Position numbers and translations under genes: made by a program
Notes under the pieces: generated by a model
Told to the model about the DNA's origin: nothing
Databases searched by the model: none
Seen by the model: the letters and a program-made list of their open reading frames with translations, nothing else
Part shown: piece after piece, positions 5,634 through 6,092 of the stretch
How the letters are laid out: each line of letters opens with the position of its first letter
How positions within the stretch are numbered: the first letter of the stretch is position 1
DNA from: Oxalobacteraceae bacterium
Lineage (GTDB): Bacteria > Pseudomonadota > Gammaproteobacteria > Burkholderiales > Burkholderiaceae_D
DNA length: 6,092 nt
Reading direction: 5' to 3'
Assembly (NCBI GenBank): GCA_947446335.1
Contig: CANFGA010000202.1
Coordinates: forward strand, 1 to 6,092

Positions 5634-6092
5634 TCAATTCCCTGCGGTAAACGATCGTGCCACCGCCCGCAGATCGTCGATGCCCAGAATACCGGCCGCC
5701 ACGCGCAATTTCAGAAAACTGATCAGGTAGTTATAGCGCGCCTGGGTCAGATCGCGCTTCACGGAAACGAGTTGTTGCTCGGCGTTCAGCACATCGAGGT
5801 TCACGCGCACACCGCCCTTGACGCTTTCGCGGGTCGCTTGCACCAGCAAGGTCGCCGAATTGACCGATTTTTGCAGCGCATCGACCCTGGCAACCCCGCT
5901 TTTCCCGGCATTGAATTGCTTGCGCAGCTCGATCATCACCTTGTTGGTAGACGCATCGAGATCCGATCTGGCCTTGTCGCGATTGGCCAGCGCCTGGCTG
6001 GTCAACGCATCCACATAACCGCCCGAATACAGCGGCACCACCAGTTGAATGCCGACCGAGCGCAGCGTCGAATCCTGCTTGTAACTGGTCAA
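5634..6092 (-). CDS. TolC-family outer membrane channel, C-terminal fragment
   Basis: This is the last 152 residues of an outer-membrane efflux or secretion channel. The gene runs off the right edge and ends with TGA at 5636-5634. The first visible codon is TTG, read here as an internal Leu and not a start. VPLYSGG (19-25) is the conserved strand and turn of the second half of TolC proteins. It is followed by a long helical stretch (about 26-90). Then come KGGVRVNLDVLNAEQQL (92-108), KRDLTQARYNYL (112-123) and LRVAAGILGIDDL (129-141). The spacing of these motifs fits the closing helices of TolC, which trimerises into an outer-membrane barrel plus periplasmic tunnel. The next gene encodes an RTX protein, so it is probably the type I secretion channel. 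ABC transporter and adaptor genes would be expected upstream, outside the window. A drug-efflux role cannot be excluded from this fragment alone. Confidence 0.9.
   Translation of the reverse strand: MTSYKQDSTLRSVGIQLVVPLYSGGYVDALTSQALANRDKARSDLDASTNKVMIELRKQFNAGKSGVARVDALQKSVNSATLLVQATRESVKGGVRVNLDVLNAEQQLVSVKRDLTQARYNYLISFLKLRVAAGILGIDDLRAVARSFTAGN

Noticed and set aside
6090..6092. TTG at the right edge as a start codon for a short channel-like protein
   Set aside because: The sequence is the C-terminal portion of a much longer TolC-type protein, so this TTG is an internal leucine cut by the window edge.

Overview
The window is chromosomal-type DNA from a Gram-negative bacterium. GC is moderate to high in the genes, roughly 55-60% by eye. 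The protein families (a TolC-type outer-membrane channel, a calcium-binding RTX protein, a GT-B glycosyltransferase and a DUF882/M15 murein peptidase) and their wording resemble Burkholderiales, perhaps Oxalobacteraceae relatives. That placement is an impression from protein style, not proof. No tRNA, rRNA, CRISPR array, insertion sequence or phage gene is visible.

Layout: bases 1-159 (+) are the 3' end of a DUF882-type peptidase. It converges on a three-gene block that reads on the minus strand from the right edge: the C-terminal part of a TolC-like channel (6092-5634), a 316-base AT-rich intergenic region with the best promoter candidates in the window, a 1255-residue RTX protein (5317-1550), a hairpin terminator (1537-1509), and a 414-residue family-4 glycosyltransferase (1504-260). 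A 100-base gap separates the glycosyltransferase from the peptidase and holds an imperfect inverted repeat.

Working model: the channel is probably the outer-membrane part of a type I secretion system whose ABC transporter and membrane-fusion genes would lie beyond the right edge. The RTX protein is its likely substrate. It has no enzymatic domain at its N-terminus and is almost entirely nonapeptide beta-roll, broken by six recurring spacer modules and several Tyr/Ser-rich inserts. It ends in a non-repeat region that looks like a type I secretion or surface-protein tail. This fits a secreted or surface-displayed structural or adhesive protein better than a toxin. The glycosyltransferase may act on cell-surface glycan or on the exported protein, but only gene order supports this.

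The most unusual local feature is the terminator after the RTX gene. Its U-tract ends four bases before the glycosyltransferase ATG, and its 3' arm contains that gene's only visible Shine-Dalgarno sequence. Readthrough, and perhaps translation, of the glycosyltransferase may therefore be controlled by this one hairpin.
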